DNA of 64,000 nucleotides from Mucilaginibacter oryzae. Its GTDB lineage: Bacteria; Bacteroidota; Bacteroidia; Sphingobacteriales; Sphingobacteriaceae. The notes below the pieces were generated by a model. That model was not told where the DNA came from, did not search any database, and saw only the letters and a list, made by a program, of their open reading frames with translations. This document shows, piece after piece, positions 23,372 through 30,661 of the stretch; the first letter of the stretch is position 1, and the number at the start of each line of letters is the position of its first letter. The translations under genes were made by a program, and so were the position numbers. Location of the stretch: NCBI RefSeq assembly GCF_003148845.1, contig NZ_QGHA01000006.1, forward strand, positions 1-64,000, read 5' to 3'.

Positions 23372-24202
23372 TTATTTGGTTGTTATCAAATTATACAACT
23401 CATCTAACTTCGGCGTAAGTACTATTTCAATACGCCTGTTTTTTGCCCGGGCTTCGTCGGTACCGGCAGGATCTATCGGCTGGAACTCGCTTTTTCCGGT
23501 AGCAGTAAGCCTGTGCGGATCAACACCTTCGGTTTCGGTGAGGTAGCGGGTTACTGATGTTGCACGCAGTACGCTCAAATCCCAGTTATCTTTAATCTGA
23601 CCAAGGTTTTTTACCTTTTTATCATCGGTATGGCCTTCAACTGCCATATTAATATCAGGTTCCTTATTTACCACTACTGCCAGTTGTTTCAGGGCCGCTT
23701 TCCCCTTATCATCAATAATAATACTACCCGACGGGAATAACAATTTATCGGCTAATGATACATAAACCTTTCCGTTCCTGATATCAACCGTTAAACCACT
23801 TTGCTGAAAACCCAACAACGCTTTTTGCAATTTGTCCTTCAGGGCATTAGTAGCTTCATCGCGTTTTTTTAGGATACCTTCAACTTCCTTAAGGCGGGCT
23901 TCGCGCTTTTTCAGGTCGGCTTCAAGCCTTGCAGCCTGCGATGCCAGTTCGTTAGCTTTTGACGATGTGGCGTCAAGGTTGCTGTTCAGCACACTGTTGT
24001 TACTCCTTAAATCGGCAAGCTGGCGGTTAAGGCGCATGGTATCGGCCTGCAGTTGCGCAAGCAGCCCTTCTAACGTGCCCGTACGGTTAGCCAGCGAATC
24101 GCGTTCGGCAACCAGGCTCTTATAGGCTTTAGGCGACATAATTTTGCATGAGTATGTTGTTAAACACACTGTAAGCACTAACAAAGCATATTTAATTTTC
24201 AT
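23372..24202 (-). CDS. OmpA-family peptidoglycan-binding lipoprotein
   Basis: I use ATG 24202, which gives a 276-residue protein beginning with a lipoprotein signal (lipobox ending T-Y-S-C at about Cys19). Residues about 40-140 form a long coiled coil with Leu/Arg/Lys heptads. The C-terminal 130 residues are an OmpA domain: V-E-G-H-T-D-D, L-S-V-L-R-A-T-S-V, and N-R-R-I-E-I-V, the signature that grips diaminopimelate in peptidoglycan. The protein should tether the outer membrane to the wall through a coiled-coil spacer. It follows DUF2461 by 23 bases and may be co-transcribed with it. Confidence 0.88.
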   Translation of the reverse strand: MKIKYALLVLTVCLTTYSCKIMSPKAYKSLVAERDSLANRTGTLEGLLAQLQADTMRLNRQLADLRSNNSVLNSNLDATSSKANELASQAARLEADLKKREARLKEVEGILKKRDEATNALKDKLQKALLGFQQSGLTVDIRNGKVYVSLADKLLFPSGSIIIDDKGKAALKQLAVVVNKEPDINMAVEGHTDDKKVKNLGQIKDNWDLSVLRATSVTRYLTETEGVDPHRLTATGKSEFQPIDPAGTDEARAKNRRIEIVLTPKLDELYNLITTK

Positions 24203-24225
24203 GGTAATTAGGGTTTGATCTATGG

Positions 24226-24888
24226 TTAAGCAAGCGCGTTTTTCAAAAAAACGTTTAAAGGCAAAATGCGGGCACAAATATCAGCCACCAACTGAACCGA
24301 ATTTGCGCCGGTTATCTCCTCATCGCTTATTTTATGCCAGGCCACAAAACTTTTAAGCTTTAGCAAATCGATATTTTCATTATCAGCCTCATAGCCTTTC
24401 GGAACTGTTTTTAGTTGCTCCTGCGCCCTGAAATCGCCAAAAAGCTTGATAAATTCCTGATCATCGATGATCTTTTTCAGGTCGGTAGCATTGTAATCAA
24501 TTTCCTGGCGGATAGCTTTAAGGTGATCTGCCTCGGGCATCCAATACCCGCCGCCTATAAATGAGTTTCCGGGCTGAATTTGCAGGTAGTATTCTACACC
24601 CCCACCTTTGGTACCGGTGGTTGGTAAACTTATTCCAAAGTTATTTTTGTAGGGCGTTTTATCTATCCTGAAACGGATATCGCGGTAAATGCGCATTACA
24701 CATTTCTTGGCGTCAAGGTTTTCGTCCATCCCCGGGTTGGCTTTCCGTACAATGTCCAGCAACTTGCCTGCAAAGTCTATCACATTTTCACGAGCTTTCT
24801 CGTAACGTGACTTGTTGGCGGTAAACCATTCGCGGTTATTATTTTCGGCCAGATCCTTTAAAAAATCAAGACTTTCCTGGTATATCAT
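24226..24888 (-). CDS. DUF2461-family protein
   Basis: 220 residues, no signal peptide. The N-terminal F-L-K-D-L-A-E-N-N-N-R-E-W-F block, the central R-I-Y-R-D-I-R-F and K-T-P-Y-K-N-N-F-G, and G-G-G-V-E-Y-Y-L-Q-I are characteristic of DUF2461 (TIGR02453-type) proteins. These are widespread cytoplasmic proteins of unknown function; the conserved Arg/Lys/Asn positions suggest a nucleotide or nucleic-acid ligand, but that is speculation. Its start overlaps the end of the DUF983 gene by 23 bases in another frame, which implies translational coupling. Confidence 0.82.
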   Translation of the reverse strand: MIYQESLDFLKDLAENNNREWFTANKSRYEKARENVIDFAGKLLDIVRKANPGMDENLDAKKCVMRIYRDIRFRIDKTPYKNNFGISLPTTGTKGGGVEYYLQIQPGNSFIGGGYWMPEADHLKAIRQEIDYNATDLKKIIDDQEFIKLFGDFRAQEQLKTVPKGYEADNENIDLLKLKSFVAWHKISDEEITGANSVQLVADICARILPLNVFLKNALA

Positions 24889-25270
24889 CGGTATCTAAAT
24901 AGGATTGATAGTGTATTTTGGGCGATAACCAATACAACAGTATAACACGCGAATATCTGAAATTTATAGGAGCAAGCACCAGGCAGCCTAAAATTATAGT
25001 GCCCAAATATAACCAGGGCGAATCGTTATTTTGAGTAACCAGGTAAGTAAGCATGGCAATACCTATGGCCTCGGCCACATTAAGGGCATAGCTAACGTAC
25101 ATAGCCGCATAAAAGTACCCGGGTTCAATCTCGAAAAACAAATTGCAACGCGGGCAATTTAAATTGATTTTGTTAGAGAAACTGTAGGGGCCGCCCTGAA
25201 ACATATCGCCCCGCCTGCAACGGGGGCATTTACATTTAAGCATTGCCCATGACTTGGGGGTTTGAGACAT
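24866..25270 (-). CDS. DUF983-family zinc-ribbon membrane protein
   Basis: 134 residues. The N-terminal part carries two C-P-x-C type pairs (C-K-C-P-R-C-R-R-G and N-C-P-R-C) forming a rubredoxin-like zinc ribbon. Two membrane helices follow (about 52-74 and 80-100) with the E-P-G-Y-F-Y-A-A-M-Y-V-S-Y motif typical of DUF983. These proteins are often found near cytochrome c oxidase genes, as here, and a role in oxidase assembly has been proposed. It lies just downstream of the respiratory cluster but behind a terminator-like hairpin, so it may have its own promoter. Confidence 0.83.
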   Translation of the reverse strand: MSQTPKSWAMLKCKCPRCRRGDMFQGGPYSFSNKINLNCPRCNLFFEIEPGYFYAAMYVSYALNVAEAIGIAMLTYLVTQNNDSPWLYLGTIILGCLVLAPINFRYSRVILLYWLSPKIHYQSYLDTDDIPGKS

Positions 25271-25283
25271 GGGAAGAAATGTT

Positions 25284-25323
25284 ATTAAAAAACGGTGCCG
25301 GTTGATGTGATCAAACCGGCGCC
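25284..25323 (-). terminator. Terminator at the end of the respiratory cluster
   Basis: A 10-bp GC-rich stem (25294-25303 with 25314-25323, one G-T pair) is followed on the minus strand by CGTTTTTT. It is 13 bases after the stop of the small CxxC protein gene and marks the likely end of the long act-cta transcript. Confidence 0.75.
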
Positions 25324-25335
25324 TATAAGTTTTAA

Positions 25336-25614
25336 TTAATTAAGATGCAGTTTTTCGCTGCGGATATCCAATTTAACATCCTTACGGCGATATTTTTTGT
25401 ACCATACATAACCGCCTATGGCAACAGCAAGGTAAGGCGCCGCTAATAAAAACAGGATGCCGTTGTTTAAACCTTTTGTTTTTGAACTGCCGCTCTGGGC
25501 ATTAGTTTCAACCTGGGCGGCACACTGCGCACACTGGGCCACTGCAGGCTGGCGGGCAATCAGCATAAGGCCGAAAGCCAGCACAAAAAGAACAATTTTA
25601 AAGCTGTTTTTCAT
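25336..25614 (-). CDS. Small exported CxxC membrane protein at the end of the oxidase cluster
   Basis: ATG 25614 gives a 92-residue protein (an alternative start at 25632 adds six). A signal peptide (about 1-26) is followed directly by Q-C-A-Q-C-A-A-Q, a C-x-x-C pair, then a short Ser/Lys-rich linker, one membrane helix (about 52-74) and a basic tail (K-K-Y-R-R-K). The C-x-x-C would face the periplasm. I recognise the pattern as recurring near cytochrome oxidase genes in Bacteroidota but know no function. Its position, last in the run after Sco and DUF420, suggests copper or thiol handling during oxidase assembly (inference). Confidence 0.7.
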   Translation of the reverse strand: MKNSFKIVLFVLAFGLMLIARQPAVAQCAQCAAQVETNAQSGSSKTKGLNNGILFLLAAPYLAVAIGGYVWYKKYRRKDVKLDIRSEKLHLN

Positions 25615-25639
25615 ACTTACAAAGTTAACCAATTATTAA

Positions 25640-26215
25640 TTAAAAGTGGTAATACGGGCGAATCATTAAATAAACAACTACCCCGCTTGCGGTAACATAT
25701 AGCCAGATGGGAAATGCCCAACGCACCAGTTTGCGGTGCTTCTCAACCTGCATTTGCAAACCGCGGTAAAAGCTCAATAATATCAACGGTAAAACTGCAG
25801 CGGCAAGTATAATGTGCGGTGTTAATATAGCAAGGTATAAAGGACGAAGAAATCCGGCCGATGCCTTCTCCGCTTCCGATAGCTGTCCATCGCCATTCAT
25901 ATCGCCATAAAAAATCTCGTTACGCATCAGGTAATGAAACAGGATGTATGATACCAGGAAAAGCGACGACAAACAAAACGTAACGATATTAAGGCGTTTG
26001 TGTATTGTAACGTTACCCTGCTTAATGTAATAAAGCGAAACCAGTAGTAATATGGTGCAGGTACCGTTCAAAACAGCGTTAAGCATTGGCAAATAGGGCG
26101 TAAATGAAGGCGCAACCGCAGGCCCGGGAATGATATGCCGGTTTAATACAACTACTACCGCAATTACAAAAACGGTTACACCCGCAACAAAACGGATTAT
26201 AAATTTATCGCTCAT
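25640..26215 (-). CDS. DUF420 (CtaM/YozB-like) oxidase assembly protein with an EF-hand loop
   Basis: With ATG 26215 the protein has 191 residues (a TTG at 26221 would add two). About five membrane helices and conserved His in the helices (H-I-I-P-G-P, H-K-R-L-N, I-L-F-H-Y-L, P-H-I-I-L-A) match DUF420, which includes CtaM, needed for heme-copper oxidase activity in Staphylococcus aureus. Between two helices lies a 12-residue loop (105-116), D-M-N-G-D-G-Q-L-S-E-A-E, that fits the EF-hand calcium pattern at positions 1, 3, 5, 6, 8, 9 and 12. The loop would be outside the membrane. The gene follows sco by 6 bases. Confidence 0.83.
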   Translation of the reverse strand: MSDKFIIRFVAGVTVFVIAVVVVLNRHIIPGPAVAPSFTPYLPMLNAVLNGTCTILLLVSLYYIKQGNVTIHKRLNIVTFCLSSLFLVSYILFHYLMRNEIFYGDMNGDGQLSEAEKASAGFLRPLYLAILTPHIILAAAVLPLILLSFYRGLQMQVEKHRKLVRWAFPIWLYVTASGVVVYLMIRPYYHF

Positions 26216-26221
26216 GATCAA

Positions 26222-26920
26222 TCAATATAAGGGCTTATCTATTTTACGTAACTCCTCGGCTATCAATACTTTTATCTCGTCGTTAAGGCGGTTAACCTCG
26301 GGGGTTACCGCAGCCTTATAATATCCCCGGATGCGATGTTCCTGGTCTATCAGTACAAAACTATCGCTGTACACAAAATCACCGCCAACCTTTGCAGCGT
26401 TAACATAAAGGCCGTTACGCGCAAAGCTGTAAACTGATGAGGTATCGCCGCTGCACATTAACCAGCGGTTTGATTCGGGCTTAAACGTTTGCAGGTACTC
26501 GTTCAGCACTTTGGGCGTGTCGTGTTCCGGATCAACCGTGATGGTTAAAAAATAAACCATCTTGTTTTTATAGTACGTACCCACCAGCCAACTCATGTTT
26601 TTATTAACGGTTTGGCAAACCGAAGGGCAATTTCTGTAAAAAAAGTTAATCACTAAAATTTTCCCTTTCAGGCTATTCAGTGTTACGGTTTTGCCTTCCT
26701 GGTCGGTAAGTTTAAAATCAGGAATAGTATGGTAAATAGTATCGGGGATATATTTGCCATGGTATTTGTGCCCGGTTGCGGCTACCTGTTTTGGACCGAA
26801 AACAGCCAGCGGTTTATACCTGTTTTTACCTTTAACGGTAAGTAAATAATATAAAAATCCTGGTACTGCCAATATGAGCACCAGGATCGCTATCTTTTTT
26901 CCTATTGAAACGTTGTTCAT
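26222..26920 (-). CDS. SCO1/SenC-family copper chaperone, copper-ligand His not seen
   Basis: 232 residues with an N-terminal membrane anchor (about 9-28) and a thioredoxin-like domain. The copper-binding C-x3-C is Cys98 and Cys102 in N-C-P-S-V-C. Sco proteins load the CuA site of oxidase subunit II and use a third ligand, a His in a loop before the L-V/I-D strand. Here that segment reads F-V-Y-S-D-S-F-V-L-I-D, with Tyr184 where I expect His. The codon is TAC, one base from CAC. The protein is therefore clearly a Sco homologue but may bind copper differently or act as a thiol reductase. Its start overlaps the stop of the subunit IV gene (TAATG). Confidence 0.87.
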   Translation of the reverse strand: MNNVSIGKKIAILVLILAVPGFLYYLLTVKGKNRYKPLAVFGPKQVAATGHKYHGKYIPDTIYHTIPDFKLTDQEGKTVTLNSLKGKILVINFFYRNCPSVCQTVNKNMSWLVGTYYKNKMVYFLTITVDPEHDTPKVLNEYLQTFKPESNRWLMCSGDTSSVYSFARNGLYVNAAKVGGDFVYSDSFVLIDQEHRIRGYYKAAVTPEVNRLNDEIKVLIAEELRKIDKPLY

Positions 26921-27261
26921 TACCTCAGGTCTACCCAGTGGTGGCTTTCGTTAGTAAGTACCAGGATTAAACCGATAATAAATATTACAGGGATGGCGAT
27001 TGATAGAATCAATCCCATTTTTTCGAATTTAAGGTGCATGAAGTACGCTACGATAGCATATGCTTTGGCCAATGTTAAAATAATGTAAACTGGGTTAGCA
27101 AACCTTAATAAATTGGGGTGGCTTGGCACTACTGCAAGAGCAATGATAAACTCGATACAAGTGATAAGCGTTAAAATACCAGCTACCTGCCAGATCTTCT
27201 TTTTGCTCATTGATTCGTGTTCACCGTCGTGGTGAACTTCATGCGATTCTGCTGATGACAT
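26920..27261 (-). CDS. Cytochrome c oxidase subunit IV-family protein
   Basis: I use ATG 27261, giving 113 residues; a further upstream start at 27312 would overlap the subunit III gene and add a hydrophobic run not seen in the family. The N-terminus is His/Glu-rich and soluble, followed by three membrane helices (about 22-42, 50-70, 78-98) and a short tail. The A-Y-F-M-H-L-K-F-E sequence between helices 2 and 3 is typical of bacterial subunit IV (COX4_pro/CyoD-like). It stabilises the oxidase rather than binding cofactors. Stop and next start share one base, so translation is coupled. Confidence 0.85.
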   Translation of the reverse strand: MSSAESHEVHHDGEHESMSKKKIWQVAGILTLITCIEFIIALAVVPSHPNLLRFANPVYIILTLAKAYAIVAYFMHLKFEKMGLILSIAIPVIFIIGLILVLTNESHHWVDLR

Positions 27262-27275
27262 ATGTGTAAATATTT

Positions 27276-27995
27276 TTAAACTAAGTAAAAGAATGTAAAT
27301 ACGAATACCCAAACAAGGTCAACAAAGTGCCAGTACAGACCGACTTTTTCAACCATTAAATAGCTGCCGCGTTTTTCGTAAGTACCCATCAAAACATTAA
27401 CGGTGATGATGATATTGATAATTACACCAGTAAATACGTGGAAACCATGGAATCCGGTGATGGTGAAGAACAGGTTAGCAAATTCCTGCGAGGTTAAATG
27501 CTGGGAAGCTTCACTGCCTTTAGTAAATAAAGCTTTCAGTTCTTCCGGTCCCGGAACGCTACCCCACCAAAAACCTTCATGGTGTAAGTGGCCCCACTCT
27601 AAAGCCTGGCAGCCCAGGAACATGAAACCACCAATAACGGTAGCCACCATCCATCCCATAACTTCCTTTTTCGAATTACGATGACCGGCCTCTACAGCCA
27701 ATACCATGGTAACCGAACTTAAAATAAGGATAAAGGTCATTAAACCTACGAAAACTAATGGCGCACCATGATCAATAAGTCCGGGTACTGATTGGAAAAC
27801 TTTATCGGCAGCAGGCCACACATCAGCACTGAAACGCAGTGCGCCATAAGCTATCAATAATGATGAAAAGGTAAACGCATCCGAAAGGAGGAAAAACCAC
27901 ATCATTATTTTTCCGTACTCCACGTTGAACGGGGATCTTCCTCCCGACCAGGGCGAAGTTTTTACTTCGTCAATTTGTGAAACTGTTGTACTCAT
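27276..27995 (-). CDS. Cytochrome c oxidase subunit III (first copy, 239 aa)
   Basis: 239 residues with five or more membrane helices. Family features are W-F-F-L-L-S-D-A-F-T-F at about 33, an E-W helix (Q-A-L-E-W-G-H-L) and the C-terminal F-H-G-F-H-V-F-T-G ... Y-W-H-F-V-D-L-V-W-V-F block that defines COX3. Subunit III packs against subunit I and supports proton uptake and oxygen delivery. The periplasmic insert of about 35 residues in the middle (G-S-V-P-G-P-E-E-L) is characteristic of Bacteroidota copies. It lies 21 bases after the shorter subunit III gene. Confidence 0.9.
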   Translation of the reverse strand: MSTTVSQIDEVKTSPWSGGRSPFNVEYGKIMMWFFLLSDAFTFSSLLIAYGALRFSADVWPAADKVFQSVPGLIDHGAPLVFVGLMTFILILSSVTMVLAVEAGHRNSKKEVMGWMVATVIGGFMFLGCQALEWGHLHHEGFWWGSVPGPEELKALFTKGSEASQHLTSQEFANLFFTITGFHGFHVFTGVIINIIITVNVLMGTYEKRGSYLMVEKVGLYWHFVDLVWVFVFTFFYLV

Positions 27996-28016
27996 CTGTA
28001 CTAATCTATGGGTGTA

Positions 28017-28601
28017 TTAATTATGATTCAAAAGTAAAAAAACATACAGATAAATCCATATAATATCGAGAAAATGCCAGAAAATGGAGGTCAGCTCCAT
28101 CTTAAACAAATTCTTTACCTGAGGGATATTACGGTATGTACCTATAAGCGTATTGATTAACAACAAAAGCGCGGCGAAAATGTGCAGTAAATGCGCGCCA
28201 ACAAAAACGTAAACAAACGAGCGCGAAGCATTCGGATCTACAAAATAGATCTGCATTTTGTAGGTTAGTACATAACAGGCATAAACCTGTAATGCGAAAA
28301 AGGCAAGCCCCAAACCCAATGTAATCCATAAATACAGCTTTTGCTTATCAAACTGTAAAGCTTTAGCCGCCTTTGAGGCTAAAAACAAAGTACCGCTGCT
28401 TAGCACAATAACAATGGTGCTATATAAAAACGAACCGGGCATAATTACGTTTAAGCCATGGCCGCTGCCGCCGCTGTAAACGATAAAACCACTTGTAAAG
28501 GCGGCAAAAAGCATGAACGAGGTGAATATGAAAATCCACATGTTAAACTTTTTGGCTCCGAGGTTAAGCCTGTCGTTATCCTGATCAATCCTTGCCATCA
28601 T
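28017..28601 (-). CDS. Cytochrome c oxidase subunit III-like protein (second copy, 194 aa)
   Basis: 194 residues, five membrane helices. The C-terminus carries the same COX3 signature as the neighbouring gene (G-A-H-L-L-H-I-F-A and F-W-H-F-L-D-I-I-W-I-Y-L), but the protein lacks the central insert and is shorter. Two consecutive subunit III genes are common in Bacteroidota oxidase clusters, one perhaps standing for the two halves of a split or duplicated subunit. Two ATG codons in a row (28601 and 28598) are possible starts. It begins 1 base after the ctaB stop. Confidence 0.88.
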   Translation of the reverse strand: MMARIDQDNDRLNLGAKKFNMWIFIFTSFMLFAAFTSGFIVYSGGSGHGLNVIMPGSFLYSTIVIVLSSGTLFLASKAAKALQFDKQKLYLWITLGLGLAFFALQVYACYVLTYKMQIYFVDPNASRSFVYVFVGAHLLHIFAALLLLINTLIGTYRNIPQVKNLFKMELTSIFWHFLDIIWIYLYVFLLLNHN

Positions 28602-28602
28602 T

Positions 28603-29466
28603 TCACTTAACTATAAAGTCTACTAAAAACATTATCTGAACTATCGGCAGGTAAAAAAACGAGCCGAACATTAATTTACGGGCCTCGGGTATTTCGCGGG
28701 TACGTAACAACATGAATGCCTGGTACAAAAATATCAGGCTGCATAGCAACGATACGCCCCCTACCCAGTAACCGCCATAACCATAAATAGTTGGCAACAA
28801 ACTTACCGGCACCATAATAACGGCAAATATAAAGGTAATTACCGCGCTGGTAACATCTCTTTTGCCCGATGGTAACAACCTGAAACCTGCGAGTTTATAA
28901 TCATCATCCAAAACCCAGGCTATTGCCCAAAAGTGAACAAACTGCCAGATAAACTGTATACTGAACAGGATCACCGCGATGTCATCAATCCTGCCATGTA
29001 CCTGTGCGGCAACATAACCAATAAGCGGCGGCAATGCGCCTGGAATCGCACCCACAAAAACAGCAATCGGCGATTTTCGCTTTAAAGGCGTATATGCAAA
29101 AGCATATAACAATATCGAAAACACAGATAATAAACCGGTGAGCAGGTTTAAACTTCCAAGCAGGTAAGTACCCGCCATACCCATGCCTAACCCCAGAACA
29201 AGTGCCTGCCCGGTAGTCATTTTACCCGACGGGATGGGACGGTCCATGGTGCGCTTCATCAGCTTATCCAGGTCCTTCTCAATAATCTCATTAAAGGAAT
29301 TAGCTGCTGCGGTTACCAAAAAGCCGCCTATAATAAGTTTTGCCCAGTCAATCCAGATCACATGGCCATTAACCCGGCTGCCTATTAAAAATGATATTGA
29401 AGCCGAGAACACCACCAAAAAGGTGAGCCTGGTTTTAATCAGTTTCGAAAAGTCGGCCCACTTCAT
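28603..29466 (-). CDS. ctaB: Heme O synthase (protoheme IX farnesyltransferase)
   Basis: A 287-residue UbiA-superfamily protein with about nine membrane helices. The first prenyl-diphosphate motif N-x3-E-K-D-L-D-x3-K-R-T lies near residues 60-72, and the second is D-D-D-Y-K at about 187-191. Both Asp-rich sites are intact, unlike in the UbiA-like protein at 12388. The enzyme adds farnesyl to heme B, giving heme O, the precursor of heme A for subunit I. Its start overlaps the stop of ctaA by 4 bases (ATGA), so the two steps of heme A synthesis are translationally coupled. Confidence 0.94.
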   Translation of the reverse strand: MKWADFSKLIKTRLTFLVVFSASISFLIGSRVNGHVIWIDWAKLIIGGFLVTAAANSFNEIIEKDLDKLMKRTMDRPIPSGKMTTGQALVLGLGMGMAGTYLLGSLNLLTGLLSVFSILLYAFAYTPLKRKSPIAVFVGAIPGALPPLIGYVAAQVHGRIDDIAVILFSIQFIWQFVHFWAIAWVLDDDYKLAGFRLLPSGKRDVTSAVITFIFAVIMVPVSLLPTIYGYGGYWVGGVSLLCSLIFLYQAFMLLRTREIPEARKLMFGSFFYLPIVQIMFLVDFIVK

Positions 29467-30521
29467 TTGCTCACCTCCCTGCCTTTAACGCCCTGAAATA
29501 AGTTCAAAAGCAAATAAAACTGGGCGCCAAACAGCAAGCTGGCCAATACGATGTGTGAAGCCTGGGCCACCGGCGGCAATGCCAGATAAGATAATAAAAT
29601 ACCGGTAACTATCTGCAAAGTAATAATCAAAAACGTGAAACTCATTAACTGCTGCTGGATGGAGTGCCGGCTAAAATTCTTACGGATCAACACAAACAGC
29701 GCTATATTCAATACCAACACAACAAGCGCAATATCCCTGTGGTGATGAAAGATATCGCCCGCGTGAGCAACCCAGCTATCGCGATAACCGCCCTGAAAAT
29801 GGTTGGCAACCGCGTCTATTTTCTCCCGCACTTCTGTACCAAACGCTATTTGTAAGGTACTCATCAATAAGGCCACTAAAGTTAATATAGAAACCAAAGG
29901 CTTTGAAACCGACGTTGGTCTACCGGAGATCCGCGCCGCATGATAAGTATAAATACATATCCCCAATATGGCCAATGCAAGCAACATATGTACGGTAACA
30001 ATCCATGCAACCAGATTAGTTGATACAACGATGGAACCCAACCACGCCTGAAAACCAACAAGTACCAGGTTCAAAAAACTCAAAACGGCTATACGCTTAT
30101 CTGTTTTCCAGTAATTAAAGGAAAACACGAGCGATAACAGCAGGAAAACGCCTGATAACGCGCCTACCAACCTGTTGATATACTCTGTCCAGGTTTTGCC
30201 TGCATTAAACTCCTCGGGAACAAGGATGGACCTGTCCTCGCGAATCCGTTTGGCAAGATCGCTATAACCGAACACATCCAGCGTTTTGGCAAAACGCTGA
30301 TTTTTTTCAAGGCGTTTGGCTACATATTTCTGTTTGTAATCCTTAGGGAGTTCATTGATGTTAGTGGGAGGAATGTATCTGCCAAAACACTTGGGCCAGT
30401 CAGGACAACCCATGCCCGAACCCGAGCTCCTTACAACACCTCCGGCAAGTATCAAAACAAAAAGCAGAACAATTGTAGTCAAATTGATCTTCTGAAACCT
30501 ATTTCTCCCGGCTGTGCTCAT
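29463..30521 (-). CDS. ctaA: Heme A synthase (CtaA/COX15)
   Basis: 352 residues, eight membrane helices in two four-helix halves. The N-terminal half starts with G-G-V-V-R-S-S-G-S-G-M-G-C-P-D-W-P-K-C-F, the COX15 hallmark with the conserved Cys pair. Conserved heme-ligand His residues are in T-V-H-M-L-L-A, F-H-H-H-R-D and A-S-H-I-V-L. An extracellular loop (about 45-105) is longer than in Bacillus CtaA, as usual for type-2 Bacteroidota and mitochondrial-like enzymes. It oxidises the heme O methyl group to formyl. The gene lies 140 bases after ctaD, with repeat element D between. Confidence 0.92.
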   Translation of the reverse strand: MSTAGRNRFQKINLTTIVLLFVLILAGGVVRSSGSGMGCPDWPKCFGRYIPPTNINELPKDYKQKYVAKRLEKNQRFAKTLDVFGYSDLAKRIREDRSILVPEEFNAGKTWTEYINRLVGALSGVFLLLSLVFSFNYWKTDKRIAVLSFLNLVLVGFQAWLGSIVVSTNLVAWIVTVHMLLALAILGICIYTYHAARISGRPTSVSKPLVSILTLVALLMSTLQIAFGTEVREKIDAVANHFQGGYRDSWVAHAGDIFHHHRDIALVVLVLNIALFVLIRKNFSRHSIQQQLMSFTFLIITLQIVTGILLSYLALPPVAQASHIVLASLLFGAQFYLLLNLFQGVKGREVSK

Positions 30522-30540
30522 CTAAATATGTCTAAAAAAT

Positions 30541-30637
30541 TAGGGCACCTTGCCAAGTCGGAAGTGCTAAGTTTTGAGTTCAAAGTTATTCACTTCCAAC
30601 TTAAAACTTCCGACTTAAGACTTAACCGGGTACCCTA
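30541..30637. repeat. Hyphenated palindrome, element D, inside the oxidase cluster
   Basis: Outer arms 30541-30549 and 30629-30637 pair at 8 of 9 positions; the inner arms contain AAGTCGGAAGT and its complement plus shifted partial copies. The element fills most of the ctaD-ctaA gap. In RNA it could form a stable stem that protects the upstream actA-ctaD message or reduces read-through to the heme A genes. Confidence 0.7.
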
Positions 30638-30661
30638 AAAGATCAGCGTATAGTATTAAAT

